Source: Alistipes sp. (lineage in GTDB: Bacteria > Bacteroidota > Bacteroidia > Bacteroidales > Rikenellaceae). From it: DNA of 64,000 nt. This document shows positions 37,920 to 45,328 of the stretch, one piece after another. The stretch covers positions 19,718-83,717 of the forward strand of contig NZ_JAHHQJ010000014.1 in NCBI RefSeq assembly GCF_020026455.1, given 5' to 3'. The position numbers and the translations under genes were made by a program. Position 1 is the first letter of the stretch; each line of letters begins with the position of its first letter. The notes under the pieces were generated by a model, which saw nothing but the letters and a program-made list of their open reading frames with translations, ran no database searches and had not been told where the DNA came from.

Positions 37920-37933
37920 TTTACAAATGTAAA
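37920..37933. promoter_or_regulatory. Operator-like perfect-arm palindrome
   Basis: TTTACAAATGTAAA: same arms as the model with central AA/AT change. Confidence 0.6.
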
Positions 37934-38035
37934 TACACTCCCCTATTTTATGCCTCCGGATGTATTTTCAAGCTATTTTCGAACCCTTTACCAGCTGTTT
38001 TGTTTACTTTTGCTGATTCCGTATTTATTATGTTA

Positions 38036-38078
38036 AATAAAAAGGCCGAATAGTGTTAATAACCCACTATCCGGCTTA
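38036..38078 (-). terminator. Terminator of the HIT gene
   Basis: Stem GCCGAATAGTG / CACTATCCGGC with one mismatch, followed on the minus strand by CCTTTTTATTT. Confidence 0.75.
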
Positions 38079-38111
38079 AATACAGTTTGTTGTATAGTTG
38101 TGAACAGTCTT

Positions 38112-38498
38112 CTATTTCGAGAGTTTATCGGCGATTTCGTGGAACTCTTCCGGCGTTAATTTGAGCTTTTCGCGGTGGAAATCCACGTCGTTTTCGCTCT
38201 GAATCGGGATCAGATGGATGTGTGCATGGGGTACTTCAAGGCCTAAAACGACAATTGCCACCCTTGCGCACGCTATTTCCCGTTTGATTTTGGCGGCGAC
38301 CTCTTTGGCGAAAAGCATCATACCGGCCAGTGTTGTGTCGTCGAGATCGAAGATGTAATCCACCTCCTTTTTTGGGACGACCAGCGTATGGCCTTTTGTC
38401 AGTGGATTGATGTCGAGGAATGCGTAGTAGTCATCGTTTTCGGCTACTTTGTACGAGGGAATCTCCCCCGCAATGATACGTGAAAAAATGGTTGCCAT
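38112..38498 (-). CDS. HIT-family nucleotide-binding hydrolase
   Basis: 128 residues from ATG 38498 (MATIFSRIIAGEIPSYKVAE, the typical HIT/HinT N-terminus). The histidine triad is HAHIHLIP at 91-98 (His91, 93, 95). Such proteins hydrolyse nucleoside phosphoramidates, adenylates or dinucleotides in the cytosol. Length equals the family norm. The first gene after the AT-rich island; no clear promoter box upstream. Confidence 0.93.
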   Translation of the reverse strand: MATIFSRIIAGEIPSYKVAENDDYYAFLDINPLTKGHTLVVPKKEVDYIFDLDDTTLAGMMLFAKEVAAKIKREIACARVAIVVLGLEVPHAHIHLIPIQSENDVDFHREKLKLTPEEFHEIADKLSK

Positions 38499-38530
38499 AT
38501 CTTTTGTATTTAGGTTTTTCTTATCCTGCA

Positions 38531-39330
38531 ATCCGACGCCAGGGCCGTTTTCCTAATTTTCGCCGGCTTTTTCTGCCGCGATTCGTTTTGCGGATCGGTT
38601 TTCCGGTCCTCTGCGGCCCTGCGTTGCTGCGATCGGCTGCTGCTTCTGCTTTGGCCTGTCCGCTTCCGCAAGAAGCCCCTAAATCGCAAGCTCGGCCTGT
38701 ACCGTGTGTTGTGCTACCGTGTCGCTGTGCGCCGTGTCGCTATGCTACCGTGCTTCCATACCTACCGTATGCCGTGCTGTCGTGCCGCCTGCGGGCCGTG
38801 TCGCTATGTTGCTGTGCTTCCTACCGCTATGCTACCGAACTACCGTTCTATCAAGCTACCGTGCTGTCGTGCCGCCTGCCAGCATGCTACCCTGTTCGGG
38901 AGATGATGTTGCTGTATAACAGGTTGATTTACTGTCAGATACTTGCGTCTATTGCACATCCCGAGCCAGATTATTGGTATTTCAGCCAGCATTTCGCCTT
39001 GTCCGGATTCTGGGCGCCTGTCCAGCCAACCTGTCTGCCTGCTTGTTTATCGCGATCGGCCTGCCTGCTGGTGTCAGCCGACTTGCCCATCTACCAACCT
39101 GACAACCAGCTTGCTTGCCTTGTCGTCAGCCTGCCTGTTTATCGGCCTGTTTACCTGCCTGTTTGTCAGTCGGTTGCCAGTTGACCGCCCTCCATCCTAT
39201 CTGTCGGCCTATCCCCCTGTCAGCCTCCTACCAACCTCTTGCTGGCCTCCTGCCGGCCTGATCCCTTGGGGCTCATGCCCGCAGTAAAGGAGTTTCCCGA
39301 ACTGGGGAACTGGAGTTTTAAGGGCCCTTG
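38531..39330. repeat. 800-bp low-complexity repeat region without genes
   Basis: 38700-38900 is built of variants of GCTACCGTG / CGTGTCGCTATG words, including two related blocks about 88 bp apart that both contain CCGTGCTGTCGTGCCGCCTG (near 38768 and 38857). 39010-39250 is built of CCTGCCTGTTT / CGGCCTG-type words. A 234-codon frame crosses it but codes only for Cys/Leu/Pro-rich repeats and is rejected as a gene. Confidence 0.75.
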
Positions 39331-39334
39331 CTGG

Positions 39335-39344
39335 CCCCCCCCCC
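39335..39344. repeat. Homopolymer of ten C
   Basis: (C)10 located 11 bp beyond the stop codon of the minus-strand gene at 39355. Such tracts are prone to slippage, but it lies outside any recognised gene. Confidence 0.9.
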
Positions 39345-39354
39345 GGACTTGGTT

Positions 39355-39843
39355 TTAAAGATGCTCCCCGAACTTGGGTTTCAGAATTTCCGAGTAGATA
39401 ATCGCCTGCCGGAGGTTGAATTCTTCGGCCTGGAATGCCGTTGCCGTCTCCTGCTCGTTGTTTGTGAGGGAATGCGCGGCGATTTCGTCATTTCCGCCGT
39501 CATCCATGGCGCTGTTGATGCTCTGATGGCGCAGAAACCCTGTATGCCCAGAATGTCCCGTATGCCCCGTTCCGACGGCTTTCGGCATTGCCTGCTCCGG
39601 CATGTATTCCTCGGCGGGAATCTCCTCCAGACTCTGGCATTCGTCCGGAAAAACGGGCGCAACGGGCCTGAGCACAGGGGGCGGAGCCGCTTCGGATGCC
39701 GGATGTTCCTGTGCGGGCCATGCTTCTTCGTGTCCGGGAGTTCGGGCGCCTTTTCCGCGGGCCTTGCGCGATTGCGCCACGACGTTGAATATCATCGCTC
39801 CGACGATGATCACGGTCCATATTACCGATGCAAAATCATCCAT
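39355..39843 (-). CDS. Small membrane-anchored protein of unknown function
   Basis: 162 residues: one N-terminal membrane helix (FASVIWTVIIVGAMIFNVVA), a long Pro/Glu/Gly-rich presumably disordered middle, and a conserved-looking C-terminal motif AEEFNLRQAIIYSEILKPKF. Proteins with this helix-linker-LRQAxIYSEIL layout occur in Bacteroidales without known function. It starts 4 bp after the relA/spoT stop, so it is translated from the recA-relA operon. Confidence 0.72.
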   Translation of the reverse strand: MDDFASVIWTVIIVGAMIFNVVAQSRKARGKGARTPGHEEAWPAQEHPASEAAPPPVLRPVAPVFPDECQSLEEIPAEEYMPEQAMPKAVGTGHTGHSGHTGFLRHQSINSAMDDGGNDEIAAHSLTNNEQETATAFQAEEFNLRQAIIYSEILKPKFGEHL

Positions 39844-39847
39844 GTCT

Positions 39848-42067
39848 TTAACTCAATCTTCGTTTGACACTCTCTATACCCTTTATCTTGCGCATCTTGT
39901 CCATCACAGCGCGGAGGCTTTCGGCATCCTTCACATAGAGGCTGACGTTGCCTTCGACGATGCCGTCGTGGCTGTGGATGTTCACCTCCCGGAAATTGAT
40001 GTTGAAATCGGCGCTCACGACCTTCGCCAGATCGAGCAGCAGCCCCTGCCGATCGATGCCGCGCAACTCCGTGGTCACCAGATAGGACATGGCCTTGTGC
40101 TGCGACCATTTGATCTCCTCTTTGACGATGTTGCGGCCGAACTGCGACGCGAGCCGGTTCAACTCGTCGCACGTGGCTTTGTGCACGATGATTTTCCCCG
40201 TAGCGGGGTCTCGATACCCTACCACCTTGTCGCCCGGAATCGGCTTGCAGCACTCCGCAATTTCGAACTGCGGTTCCGGGGTCGTAGCCTCCTCTGCCGG
40301 CGCTATTTCGCCCGGAATCGGGGTGTCGTCCGCCTCATCCTCCTTCTTCTTGGGGATGAAGAGGGTCCAGAATTTGAGTATCTTGCTCTTGGCGTTGACC
40401 TTGAGGGCTTTGTCCAGGTTGTCGAGCGAGACGATTCCCGCCCCGATCTTGCTGTATAGCTCCTCCTTGTTGTTGCTGTCGTAAATGGGTGTTATCTTGC
40501 GCAATACGCGTCCGCTCAACTTGATGTTCAGCGACTTCATCTTTTCGTCGAGCAGCTGCATGCCCCGCTCGATGTTGTTCTGCCGTTCGCGCTTGAGGAA
40601 ACTCTTGATCGCCTGTTTGGCCTTGGCCGTGGTGACCGTTTCGAGCCATTCGGGCTTGGGACGGGCGTTGTCGGCCGTGATGATCTCGATCTGATCACCG
40701 CTGTTGATCTGCGTGGTGATCGGTTCGAGCTTGTGGTTGATCTTGGCGCTGATGGCGCTGTTTCCGATCTTCGAGTGGATGTCGTAGGCGAAGTCGAGGG
40801 CCGTGGCTCCGAACGGCATTTTTCGGGCTTCACCCTTGGGTGTAAATACCACTATCTCCGATGTATACAGCGATAACTTAAAGTTGTCCAGGAAGTCCAC
40901 GGCATTTTCCGTCGGACTGTTCAGCGCCGCTCGGATCTGTTTCAGCCACTTGTCGAATTCGTCCTCGTCCTGCGAAATGGTCGCATGCTTGTATTTCCAG
41001 TGAGCGGCGAATCCGCGTTCGGCGATGTCCTCCATGCGCTGCGTGCGGATCTGCACCTCGACCCACACACCGTCGGGTCCCATCACCGTCGAGTGCAGCG
41101 CCTCGTATCCGTTGGCCTTGGGCATCGAAATCCAGTCCCTTAGCCGGTCGGGCTTGGGGGTGTAGATGTCGGTGATCGTGGAGTAAATCTGCCAGCACTG
41201 TGTCTTTTCCGAGGGGAACGGCAGGGGTTTGAAGACGATGCGGATGGCAAACAGGTCGTAAATCTCCTCGAACGAGATCTGCTTGCGCTGCATCTTGCTC
41301 CAGATCGAGTAGACGCTCTTCACGCGTCCCGAGATCTCGTAGTTGATGTTGTCGCGGTTGAGCGAGGCGATGATCGGGGCGTTGAACTTGTTGATGAATT
41401 CCCGGCGCGAAGCCTCGCTTTCCTGCAGTTTCTGCGTGATTTCGGCATACTGCTGCGGGAATCGGTACTTCATGCAGAGATCCTCCAGCTCGCTCTTGAT
41501 CGAGAAGAGCCCCAGCCGATAGGCCAGCGGAGCGAAGAGGTAGATCGTCTCGCCGGTGATCTTGATCTGCTTGTTCATCGGCATGGCACCCAGCGTGCGC
41601 ATGTTGTGCAGCCGGTCGGCGATCTTTATCAGAATTACCCGTACATCGTCCGAGAGGGTGAGGAGTACCTTGCGAAAATATTCGGCCTGTTCGGAGGTGT
41701 CGGCGTTGAACACGCCGGACATCTTCGTCAGTCCGTCGACCATCGAGGCGATTTTCGGTCCGAAGATGCGTTCCATGTCCTCCACGGTGTATTCCGTGTC
41801 CTCCACGACGTCGTGCAGCAGGGCCGCGACGACCGATTTCACCCCCAGCCCGATCTCCTTGATGACGATCATGGCTACTGCAATAGGATGCAGGAGGTAC
41901 GGCTCGCCGGAGCGGCGCCTTACCCCCTCGTGTGCCTCCTTGGCCAGGAAAAAAGCACGTTTGATGAAGTTCCAGTCCTCGTCGTTCTTGCAGATTTTGG
42001 TGCACGCGAGGAGCAGGTCATCCCATTTCTCCTTTATAAGGGTTTCATCCTCAGCAGTATATCCCAT
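39848..42067 (-). CDS. Bifunctional (p)ppGpp synthetase/hydrolase (RelA/SpoT, Rsh)
   Basis: 739 residues. HD hydrolase domain with HDVVED at 85-90, synthetase domain with RLRDWISMPKANGYEALHST, TGS domain (VVFTPKGEARKMPFGATALD), and C-terminal zinc-finger/ACT region (EIAECCKPIPGDKVVGYRD; QGLLLDLAKVVSADFNINFR). Both catalytic halves look intact, so it should both make and degrade the stringent-response alarmone. It begins 3 bp after recA and is followed after 4 bp by a small membrane protein, so the three share a transcript. Confidence 0.96.
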   Translation of the reverse strand: MGYTAEDETLIKEKWDDLLLACTKICKNDEDWNFIKRAFFLAKEAHEGVRRRSGEPYLLHPIAVAMIVIKEIGLGVKSVVAALLHDVVEDTEYTVEDMERIFGPKIASMVDGLTKMSGVFNADTSEQAEYFRKVLLTLSDDVRVILIKIADRLHNMRTLGAMPMNKQIKITGETIYLFAPLAYRLGLFSIKSELEDLCMKYRFPQQYAEITQKLQESEASRREFINKFNAPIIASLNRDNINYEISGRVKSVYSIWSKMQRKQISFEEIYDLFAIRIVFKPLPFPSEKTQCWQIYSTITDIYTPKPDRLRDWISMPKANGYEALHSTVMGPDGVWVEVQIRTQRMEDIAERGFAAHWKYKHATISQDEDEFDKWLKQIRAALNSPTENAVDFLDNFKLSLYTSEIVVFTPKGEARKMPFGATALDFAYDIHSKIGNSAISAKINHKLEPITTQINSGDQIEIITADNARPKPEWLETVTTAKAKQAIKSFLKRERQNNIERGMQLLDEKMKSLNIKLSGRVLRKITPIYDSNNKEELYSKIGAGIVSLDNLDKALKVNAKSKILKFWTLFIPKKKEDEADDTPIPGEIAPAEEATTPEPQFEIAECCKPIPGDKVVGYRDPATGKIIVHKATCDELNRLASQFGRNIVKEEIKWSQHKAMSYLVTTELRGIDRQGLLLDLAKVVSADFNINFREVNIHSHDGIVEGNVSLYVKDAESLRAVMDKMRKIKGIESVKRRLS

Positions 42068-42070
42068 AGA

Positions 42071-43087
42071 CTACTCCTGTTTTGCGGTCTTCATGGCTTC
42101 GCGGACCTTGGTTTCGATTTCGTTACGCAGCTCTTCGTCGTTTTTCAGCAGTTCCTTGACGGCGTCGCGTCCCTGTCCGATCTTGCGGTCGCCGTAGGAG
42201 AACCACGATCCGGCCTTCTTGATCACGCCGTAATCGACGCCGATGTCGATGATCTCGCCGATCTTCGAGATACCTTCGCCGAACATGATGTCGAACTCCG
42301 CGCGTTTGAACGGGGGTGCCACCTTGTTCTTCACGACCTTGACCTTCGTGCGGGTTCCCAGCTGGTCCTCGCCGTCCTTGATGACCGACATGCGGCGGAT
42401 GTCGATACGCACCGAAGCGTAGAATTTCAGCGCATTGCCGCCCGTGGTGGTCTCGGGGTTGCCGTATACGACGCCGATCTTGTCGCGCAGCTGGTTGATG
42501 AAGATGCAGACGGTCTTGGTCTTCGAGATACTCGACGTGAGTTTGCGCAGCGCCTGCGACATGAGGCGGGCCTGGAGTCCCATCTTCGAGTCGCCCATCT
42601 CGCCCTCGATCTCGGCTTTGGGCGTCAGAGCCGCCACGGAGTCGATGACGATGATGTCGATGGCGCTCGAGCGGATCAGCGAGTCGGCGATTTCAAGAGC
42701 CTGCTCGCCGTTGTCGGGCTGCGAAATGAGCAGGTTGTCGACATCCACACCCAGTTTCTGGGCATAGAAACTGTCGAATGCGTGCTCGGCGTCGATGAAT
42801 GCCGCGATGCCTCCGGCCTTCTGGGCCTCGGCGATGGCGTGAATCGCCAGCGTGGTCTTACCCGACGACTCGGGTCCGTAAATCTCCACGACACGCCCCT
42901 TGGGATAGCCGCCTACGCCGAGCGCCATGTCGAGTGTGATCGAACCCGTCGGGATAACCGGAATGTCGTTCACTTCGGTGCTGTTCATGCGCATGATCGA
43001 GCCTTTGCCGAAGTCCTTTTCTATTTTCTGCATCACTGCGTCCAGCACCTTGAGCTTGTCCGCGTTTACCTGTACTTTTTCTGCCAT
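42071..43087 (-). CDS. recA: Recombinase RecA
   Basis: 338 residues. Walker [10 protein letters not shown] at 71-79, Walker [14 protein letters not shown]2 region with [20 protein letters not shown]. Strand exchange in homologous recombination and co-protease for SOS repressors. First gene of a recA-relA/spoT-membrane protein operon. No canonical TAnnTTTG box or recognised SOS box was seen upstream. Confidence 0.98.
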   Translation of the reverse strand: MAEKVQVNADKLKVLDAVMQKIEKDFGKGSIMRMNSTEVNDIPVIPTGSITLDMALGVGGYPKGRVVEIYGPESSGKTTLAIHAIAEAQKAGGIAAFIDAEHAFDSFYAQKLGVDVDNLLISQPDNGEQALEIADSLIRSSAIDIIVIDSVAALTPKAEIEGEMGDSKMGLQARLMSQALRKLTSSISKTKTVCIFINQLRDKIGVVYGNPETTTGGNALKFYASVRIDIRRMSVIKDGEDQLGTRTKVKVVKNKVAPPFKRAEFDIMFGEGISKIGEIIDIGVDYGVIKKAGSWFSYGDRKIGQGRDAVKELLKNDEELRNEIETKVREAMKTAKQE

Positions 43088-43295
43088 TATTGTCTTGTTT
43101 TTTATTGTTCACACTGTTTTGCTTCGCCGCCGTTCGCCCTCGGGCCGGCGGCGGGAGCCTTTGGTTTGCCGCCTCTGCGGCAGCAACACCCCGCCTCGGG
43201 CGGGGATTGAGGTGCTGCGGACCAGGACACGACGCCGGCGGCGGCGAATACGGTGGTCGCATACACCCCTGCACGTTGGAGATCCTGCCTGACCC
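43088..43295. other. GC-rich intergenic segment between bcp and recA
   Basis: Contains several short GC hairpins (for example CCCCGCC-TCG-GGCGGGG near 43188-43204 and GCCGCCTCTGCGGC) but no gene. Likely includes the bcp terminator and recA promoter, neither of which is clear. Confidence 0.5.
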
Positions 43296-43757
43296 CTACT
43301 TGTAGGAGTCGATGATCTGCCGGTAGTGGTTCTTGGTGTCCACCTTGGTGAAAATCTTCTCGATGCGCCCCTCTGCGTCGATCACGAACGTCGTGCGCAG
43401 CACCCCCATGTACTTGCGGCCGTACATCGACTTCTCGGCCCACACGCCGTAGGCTTCGCACATCGAGTGGTCGGAGTCGGAGAGCAGCGTGAAATTCAGG
43501 GCGTGCTTGTCGCAGAAATTGCGGTGCGACTTTTCGCTGTCGGGGCTTACACCGATGATTCGGAAATCCATCCGTTCCAGCTCGGCCTTGCCGTCGCGCA
43601 GGCTTTGGGCTTCGAGCGTACAACCCGAGGTGTTGTCCTTGGGGTAGAAATAGAGTATCGTGCGCTGTCCCTTCAGGTCGGCAAGCGTCAGAGGCTCACC
43701 GTCTTGAGTCGTGGACTTGAAATCGGGGGCCATCTCCCCCACCTGCAACTGTGTCAT
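43296..43757 (-). CDS. bcp: Thioredoxin-dependent thiol peroxidase (Bcp/PrxQ type)
   Basis: 153 residues. Peroxidatic Cys46 in YPKDNTSGCTLEA. The resolving Cys that many Bcp proteins have five residues later is Ser/Gln here (EAQSL), and other Cys (FCDKH, SMCEAYG) are not at classical resolving positions, so it may work as a 1-Cys or atypical form. Reduces hydroperoxides in the cytosol. Own promoter TACCTTTG 30 bp upstream. Confidence 0.94.
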   Translation of the reverse strand: MTQLQVGEMAPDFKSTTQDGEPLTLADLKGQRTILYFYPKDNTSGCTLEAQSLRDGKAELERMDFRIIGVSPDSEKSHRNFCDKHALNFTLLSDSDHSMCEAYGVWAEKSMYGRKYMGVLRTTFVIDAEGRIEKIFTKVDTKNHYRQIIDSYK

Positions 43758-43786
43758 AGCGTTTCCCGATAAAGAGATTATTTTCT

Positions 43787-43794
43787 CAAAGGTA
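43787..43794 (-). promoter_or_regulatory. -7 box of the bcp promoter
   Basis: TACCTTTG on the minus strand, 30 bp before ATG 43757. Confidence 0.6.
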
Positions 43795-43841
43795 TGAATT
43801 TTCCGGCGATTTTCATGCTTTGCGAGCGACTTTTTTGCGCT

Positions 43842-44054
43842 CTAATCCCATTGGTAGGTCACTTCGATCTGCTCGTTGAACTCCTCCTGCGTGGTGTTGA
43901 GCCGGTGCAGACAGGCCGGGCACCGGATGGCCGTTTCGGTCTCGACATACTCGCCGCACCCGACGCACATCGGCAGCAGGCCGTAGCCCGGCTGCATGGA
44001 GTGCTCGAACTGCGCTCCGCAGTGCTTGCACCTGATTTTGTAAGCTGTTCCCAT
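43842..44054 (-). CDS. Small zinc-ribbon protein
   Basis: 70 residues with three CxxC knuckles (CKHCG, CVGCG, CPAC), two of which would bind zinc in a rubredoxin-like ribbon. Starts MGTAYKIRCKHCGAQFEHSM. Cytosolic; function unknown, possibly nucleic-acid or protein binding. A near-consensus box TTCCTTTG lies ~28 bp upstream. Stands between bcp and the WYL regulator as its own unit. Confidence 0.82.
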   Translation of the reverse strand: MGTAYKIRCKHCGAQFEHSMQPGYGLLPMCVGCGEYVETETAIRCPACLHRLNTTQEEFNEQIEVTYQWD

Positions 44055-44148
44055 TGTCGTTTTGTTTTTGGTTCACGCTGCAAAGGAACAGCCTGCGAGT
44101 GACAGGTTGTGACACATGGGTAAAAAAATGGCAAAGGTCGTGCAAAAC

Positions 44149-45051
44149 TCACATGTTCGGAGTGTTTGCCGCAATATATTCGCGGATATAGCCCGTCAGT
44201 TCGGGTGAGTCGACGATGCGGATGTCGTCCAGCAGCCCCACGACGAAGCGTCCCACCCCGGCCATTCCGGCCACCTGCGTGTCGAGCGACCAGCGTCCGC
44301 GGCCCAGCGGTTTCACGTCGCGTTCGGCCAGCGGATACTCCTCGCACAGCAGGTTGTAGGCCAGCATTCCCAGCTCCAGCCGCACGCGGTGACGCACTCC
44401 GCCGTGCATGCGGAAGGCGTCGATGAATCCCTCGCGGTGGGCTTCCCGGTGCTCCCATGCCGCTTCGGAGAGTTCGACGGATCCGATGCGCGCGGTTTTG
44501 AAGAGTTTGTTCGTGTGGCTTTCGAGGTCGTAGCACCACACCTGCACATAGTTGGTCGTGAAGGCGAAAGGTTCTACCCTGCGGTCGCGCACTTCGCCGC
44601 CGTGGGCCGACTGGTAGCCGTGCAGCACGGCCTGTTGCTCCTGCTCGATGGCCTCGATCAACCGCCGGATGTTCGGGGCGTTCTTGCCCCGCACGACGCT
44701 GTCGGCCAGCGTCTTGTTGTCGTATACGGAGTAGAGCTTGCGCTTGAGGTTCTGCTTCAGCAGGTTGGTGTCGTCGATATTCTCGATGGCGTTTTTCAGG
44801 ATCACGGCCTCCTCCTCGGTGAAGTGCACCAGCTGCGAGATGTCGCGGAAGTGCGGCGACTCCTTGTCGAGACGGATGCAGTCTCTCGATTTCTTGATCA
44901 CAAATCCTGCCTCGCGGAAGGTGTCGATATAGCGGTAGATCGTGCGGCGCGACATCTGGAGCCGTTCGGCCAGCTGGTCGACGTTGTAGGTGGTGTTTGC
45001 CGTCAGCAGCTTCATGAGCCGCAGCAGGCGTTCGAGTTTGGGTTGGTCCAT
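44149..45051 (-). CDS. WYL-domain transcriptional regulator
   Basis: 300 residues. N-terminal winged HTH of the HTH_11/DeoR type (LLTANTTYNVDQLAERLQMS; RRTIYRYIDTFREAGFVI), then a WYL-like domain (VEPFAFTTNYVQVWCYDLES, replacing the WYL triplet by QVW) and a C-terminal WCX-like part. Such proteins regulate genes in response to nucleic-acid or nucleotide ligands; some act in phage defence, but no such genes are next to it. A small ORF ends 3 bp upstream of it, so the two are probably one transcript. Confidence 0.87.
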   Translation of the reverse strand: MDQPKLERLLRLMKLLTANTTYNVDQLAERLQMSRRTIYRYIDTFREAGFVIKKSRDCIRLDKESPHFRDISQLVHFTEEEAVILKNAIENIDDTNLLKQNLKRKLYSVYDNKTLADSVVRGKNAPNIRRLIEAIEQEQQAVLHGYQSAHGGEVRDRRVEPFAFTTNYVQVWCYDLESHTNKLFKTARIGSVELSEAAWEHREAHREGFIDAFRMHGGVRHRVRLELGMLAYNLLCEEYPLAERDVKPLGRGRWSLDTQVAGMAGVGRFVVGLLDDIRIVDSPELTGYIREYIAANTPNM

Positions 45052-45054
45052 GAT

Positions 45055-45246
45055 TTATTCGGAGACAGACGGCTGTTCGCCGTGCAGGGGTCGTAAATTA
45101 GTCATAACGGAAGTGCGGAGATCGTTCTTGCCTGCGATTCGAAAAAGAGGTTTTTCGGATTCCGGAGCGGAGGTATCCGGAACCATTGCACGGCAGTTTG
45201 CGCTTCCTGCAAACGAAGCAATCGATAGAATGACGAACGATTTCAT
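45055..45246 (-). CDS. Small possibly secreted protein upstream of the WYL gene
   Basis: 63 residues from ATG 45246 (MKSFVILSIASFAGSANCRA), with a short hydrophobic N-terminus that could be a signal peptide, then a polar body. A TATCTTTG box at 45259-45266 places the transcript start just before this ATG, and the stop is 3 bp before the WYL gene. No family recognised; it could be a leader ORF for the regulator rather than a functional protein. Confidence 0.4.
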   Translation of the reverse strand: MKSFVILSIASFAGSANCRAMVPDTSAPESEKPLFRIAGKNDLRTSVMTNLRPLHGEQPSVSE

Positions 45247-45258
45247 GCTGTTTTTTTG

Positions 45259-45266
45259 CAAAGATA
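45259..45266 (-). promoter_or_regulatory. -7 box for the small ORF-WYL transcript
   Basis: TATCTTTG on the minus strand, directly next to the T-run of the dnaA terminator. Confidence 0.55.
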
Positions 45267-45302
45267 GAAAAAAAAGTCGTGACAGACCATGTCACGACTT
45301 TC
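45267..45302 (-). terminator. Terminator of dnaA
   Basis: Perfect 11-bp stem AAGTCGTGACA / TGTCACGACTT, 5-base loop, followed on the minus strand by a long T-run that abuts the next promoter. Confidence 0.88.
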
Positions 45303-45313
45303 TGTTTGTATCG

Positions 45314-45322
45314 CCCCCCCCC
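45314..45322. repeat. Homopolymer of nine C
   Basis: (C)9 between the dnaA stop codon (45329) and its terminator. Confidence 0.9.
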
Positions 45323-45328
45323 TCCGCA

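Larger units (their letters stand above)
37454..38035. other. AT-rich non-coding island upstream of the XRE gene
   Basis: About 580 bp, visibly far more AT-rich than the surroundings, with no supportable protein gene on either strand. It holds six copies of a 14-bp palindrome, the XRE promoter, and two plus-strand TAnnTTTG boxes (TACATTTG 37508-37515 and TACTTTTG 38005-38012) with no gene behind them. Confidence 0.7.

Noticed and set aside
37506..37933. CRISPR array
   Set aside because: The recurring 14-bp units are palindromic, irregularly spaced and lack uniform spacers; no cas genes nearby.
38480..39184. 234-codon plus-strand frame starting opposite the HIT gene
   Set aside because: It translates only low-complexity repeats, starts inside the HIT gene on the other strand and has no promoter. 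Kept as a finding, not as a gene.
44149..45051. WYL regulator as part of a defence island
   Set aside because: The neighbours are housekeeping genes (bcp, dnaA) and a zinc-ribbon protein; no defence effector is present.
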